Assembly (NCBI RefSeq): GCF_009876115.1
Contig: NZ_WWSY01000002.1
Location: forward strand, 115,491 to 179,490
Length of the DNA: 64,000 nucleotides
Origin: Collinsella aerofaciens
Lineage (GTDB): Bacteria > Actinomycetota > Coriobacteriia > Coriobacteriales > Coriobacteriaceae
Reading direction: 5' to 3'
Part shown: positions 62,795 to 64,000 of the stretch, piece by piece
Layout of the letters: the number at the start of each line of letters is the position of its first letter
How positions within the stretch are numbered: position 1 is the first letter of the stretch
The notes under the pieces: generated by a model
What the model saw: the letters and a program-made list of their open reading frames with translations, nothing else
Database searches by the model: none
Told to the model about the DNA's origin: nothing
Program-made: the position numbers and the translations under genes

Positions 62795-63302
62795 AATCGC
62801 TTTTACTCATCTCCGTCGCTGGTGGCTTTGTCATGACTCTCGTACGAAACGAAACTCAGCGGCACAGTGCGGCACTCAAAATCGCAGGTCAGAACCCTAT
62901 CGGCCTACTCCCACTCGATGGCTTCAGTTTTACTGTCCCGACATTCCAGTTGTCCTCAGTTTTCGATGCCGTCTCAAACCGAGTGCCGCCAAGTAACACT
63001 ATGTCGTGTTTCATCGGCTTCGGGGACAAAAGCCGGGGCAATCTCAAAAACTCATTCCAAACTCGGGGCTTTGAGTTTTCGTTTTTGTCCCAAAGGGCAC
63101 GGCGGACAGCCTTTAGAGGTTCGATATCGACGAAAACGCCCGCTTTGAAACTCAAGTGCCTTTTCGTGTGCGAGCCGCCAGCTGCAATAGGAAGTGAATC
63201 AACGCAGGCGCCTTTCAAGCAGTTTGCAAAACTGCAGGTTGCAGGCCTTCATTGCTAGTAGGGGAAATGAGTAGTCTCAGGTGGCTTGCCCATGAGTTAG
63301 CG
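62756..63302 (-). repeat. Direct repeat bounding the mef/ABC-F module, right copy
   Basis: Right-hand partner of 58085-58557, same orientation. It has the identical 26-nt block (63273-63298), the TTTTTGTCCC tract, CCGAAGCCGATGAAAC, GAGTGGGAGTAG (62905-62916) and the terminal hairpin. A 109-codon open frame on the minus strand here is not kept in the left copy, so it is probably not a gene. Confidence 0.7.
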
Positions 63303-63464
63303 AGCAGGTTGGGGCTTCGTTGTTGGCGCAATCACTTCGTGCACACTCGAAAGGTCTGTTTAACTTCAGACAGGGCGCCAGTGCCTACGCGCAGTGGCGC
63401 AGATGATGGGCAGCAAGAGACAAGCATCTGCTGCCGCCCATCAGAAAGCATCGTACAGGCCATA

Positions 63465-63590
63465 CCACACGTCGGTGTAGATGAAGTCGGCGCCCTTGAT
63501 GCACTCGGTTGTCGTCGGAGACCTTGCAGTTCTCCTCGCCGATGGCCATGAGGTCGCCCATCTCCTGCGAAGGCGGGCGAGCCGTAGCTC
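63465..63590 (-). pseudogene. Internal fragment of a carbamoyltransferase
   Basis: Minus-strand frames read GEMGDLMAIGEENCKVS and, after a one-base shift, ECIKGADFIYTDVWYGLYDA, the middle part of an ornithine-type carbamoyltransferase. It is placed downstream of the C-terminal part of what seems to be the same kind of gene, which is the wrong order for one gene. Confidence 0.65.
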
Positions 63591-63607
63591 GCCCGACCTG
63601 GTACGTC

Positions 63608-63920
63608 TTACAGACCGTGCTTACCGAGAGCGGCCATGCGCTCATTGATGGTGGCGCGGTATGCCGCAGCCTTCTGCTCGTCGGGCTCGCTCTGGGGGCA
63701 CAGAGTGGCCAGGATGGCGCGAATGGAGTGCTTGCGGTTCTCGGCCTCGACCCAGCACAGGGAGCGCTCGGGATCGTCCATGACCTCGTCGACGACTTCC
63801 TCGCCACGGTTGGCGGGCAGGCAGTGCATGAACATGCTGTTCGGACCGGCAACGTTCATCATATCCCAGGTCACCTGGTACTTCGGATAGAACACATCCA
63901 TGTAGCTGGAGCTGGAGACT
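63608..63920 (-). pseudogene. Carbamoyltransferase (OTC/YgeW-like), C-terminal part
   Basis: About 100 residues with YMDVFYPKYQVTWDMMNVAG, the carbamoyl-phosphate/ornithine motif FMHCLPANRGEEVVDEVMDD and EAENRKHSIRAILATL, ending with a normal stop at 63608. Upstream of ~63920 the similarity stops and repeat sequence with a 36-bp palindrome begins, so the gene has lost its N-terminal two thirds. An intact gene would be ~330 residues. Confidence 0.75.
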
Positions 63921-63923
63921 TCA

Positions 63924-63969
63924 CCTTGATTATCAACTTTATCCGAACACCTCCCACATTCATCCGCAC
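63924..63969 (+). repeat. Repeat relic shared with 49746-49790
   Basis: Begins CCTTGATTATCAACTT, identical for 16 nt and similar beyond. It leads into the palindrome at 63953. Confidence 0.55.
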
Positions 63970-63988
63970 ATGTGCGGATGAATGTGGG
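63953..63988. repeat. 36-bp perfect palindrome
   Basis: CCCACATTCATCCGCACA is followed directly by its exact reverse complement, with no loop. It lies at the point where the carbamoyltransferase fragment loses similarity. Confidence 0.9.
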
Positions 63989-64000
63989 AACCCGATACCC

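Noticed and set aside
62889..63218. 109-codon minus-strand ORF in the right direct repeat
   Set aside because: The left copy of the repeat breaks this frame with single-base insertions, so coding is unlikely.

Overview
The window looks like a chromosomal segment of a gut Coriobacteriia species, most likely Collinsella. This is an inference from the GC-rich coding style, the anaerobe-type redox genes, a non-canonical type II topoisomerase pair and an LAGTG-type surface-anchoring tail; no rRNA or other taxonomic marker is present, and I recognised no tRNA genes.

Region 1 (1-20.8 kb) is mostly housekeeping. It holds a partial short-chain dehydrogenase with a VUT/YhhQ-type transporter, release factor 3 (prfC), a GntR-ABC operon, a methyltransferase behind a structured leader, a ClC channel, a LOG-family protein, a two-TM potassium channel, a large hybrid histidine kinase, a PNPOx-like protein, a MalY-type PLP enzyme, trmO, an XRE-TipAS regulator, a glutaredoxin, a toxin-antitoxin-like pair and a tRNA-dihydrouridine synthase. 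Between prfC and the GntR operon lies a regular array of twelve 15-bp half-sites in alternating orientation, spaced 40 bp apart (2994-3449). It is the most unusual structure in the window.

Region 2 (20.8-43 kb) holds a 1084-residue MacB-like ABC protein and a redox operon (a small CXXC protein, a polyferredoxin and a TlpA-like lipoprotein) with a divergent two-component system. A cluster of truncated genes follows (28.2-29.9 kb), then a padR-DUF1700 operon, a LuxR-type regulator next to a 1455-residue Tat-exported, probably sortase-anchored surface protein, a lipoprotein, and a GyrB/GyrA-like pair with a possible LexA box upstream.

Region 3 (43-64 kb) is accessory. It contains an AAA ATPase behind three 19-bp repeats, a DUF262/HNH GmrSD-like nuclease with a DUF6508 protein, a zinc-ribbon protein, an EcsC-family protein, and a redox/detoxification block (alpha/beta hydrolase, carboxymuconolactone-decarboxylase/cupin, MerR, LysR, two aldo-keto reductases, an iron-type alcohol dehydrogenase). 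An integrase fragment comes next. Two direct repeats of about 0.5 kb then enclose a Mef-like MFS exporter and an Msr(D)-like ABC-F protein with a leader peptide, which together resemble a divergent macrolide-resistance operon. The edge carries carbamoyltransferase fragments and a 36-bp perfect palindrome. Repeated GuaA-end-like motifs, integrase debris and several pseudogenes indicate repeated gain and loss of integrative elements here.
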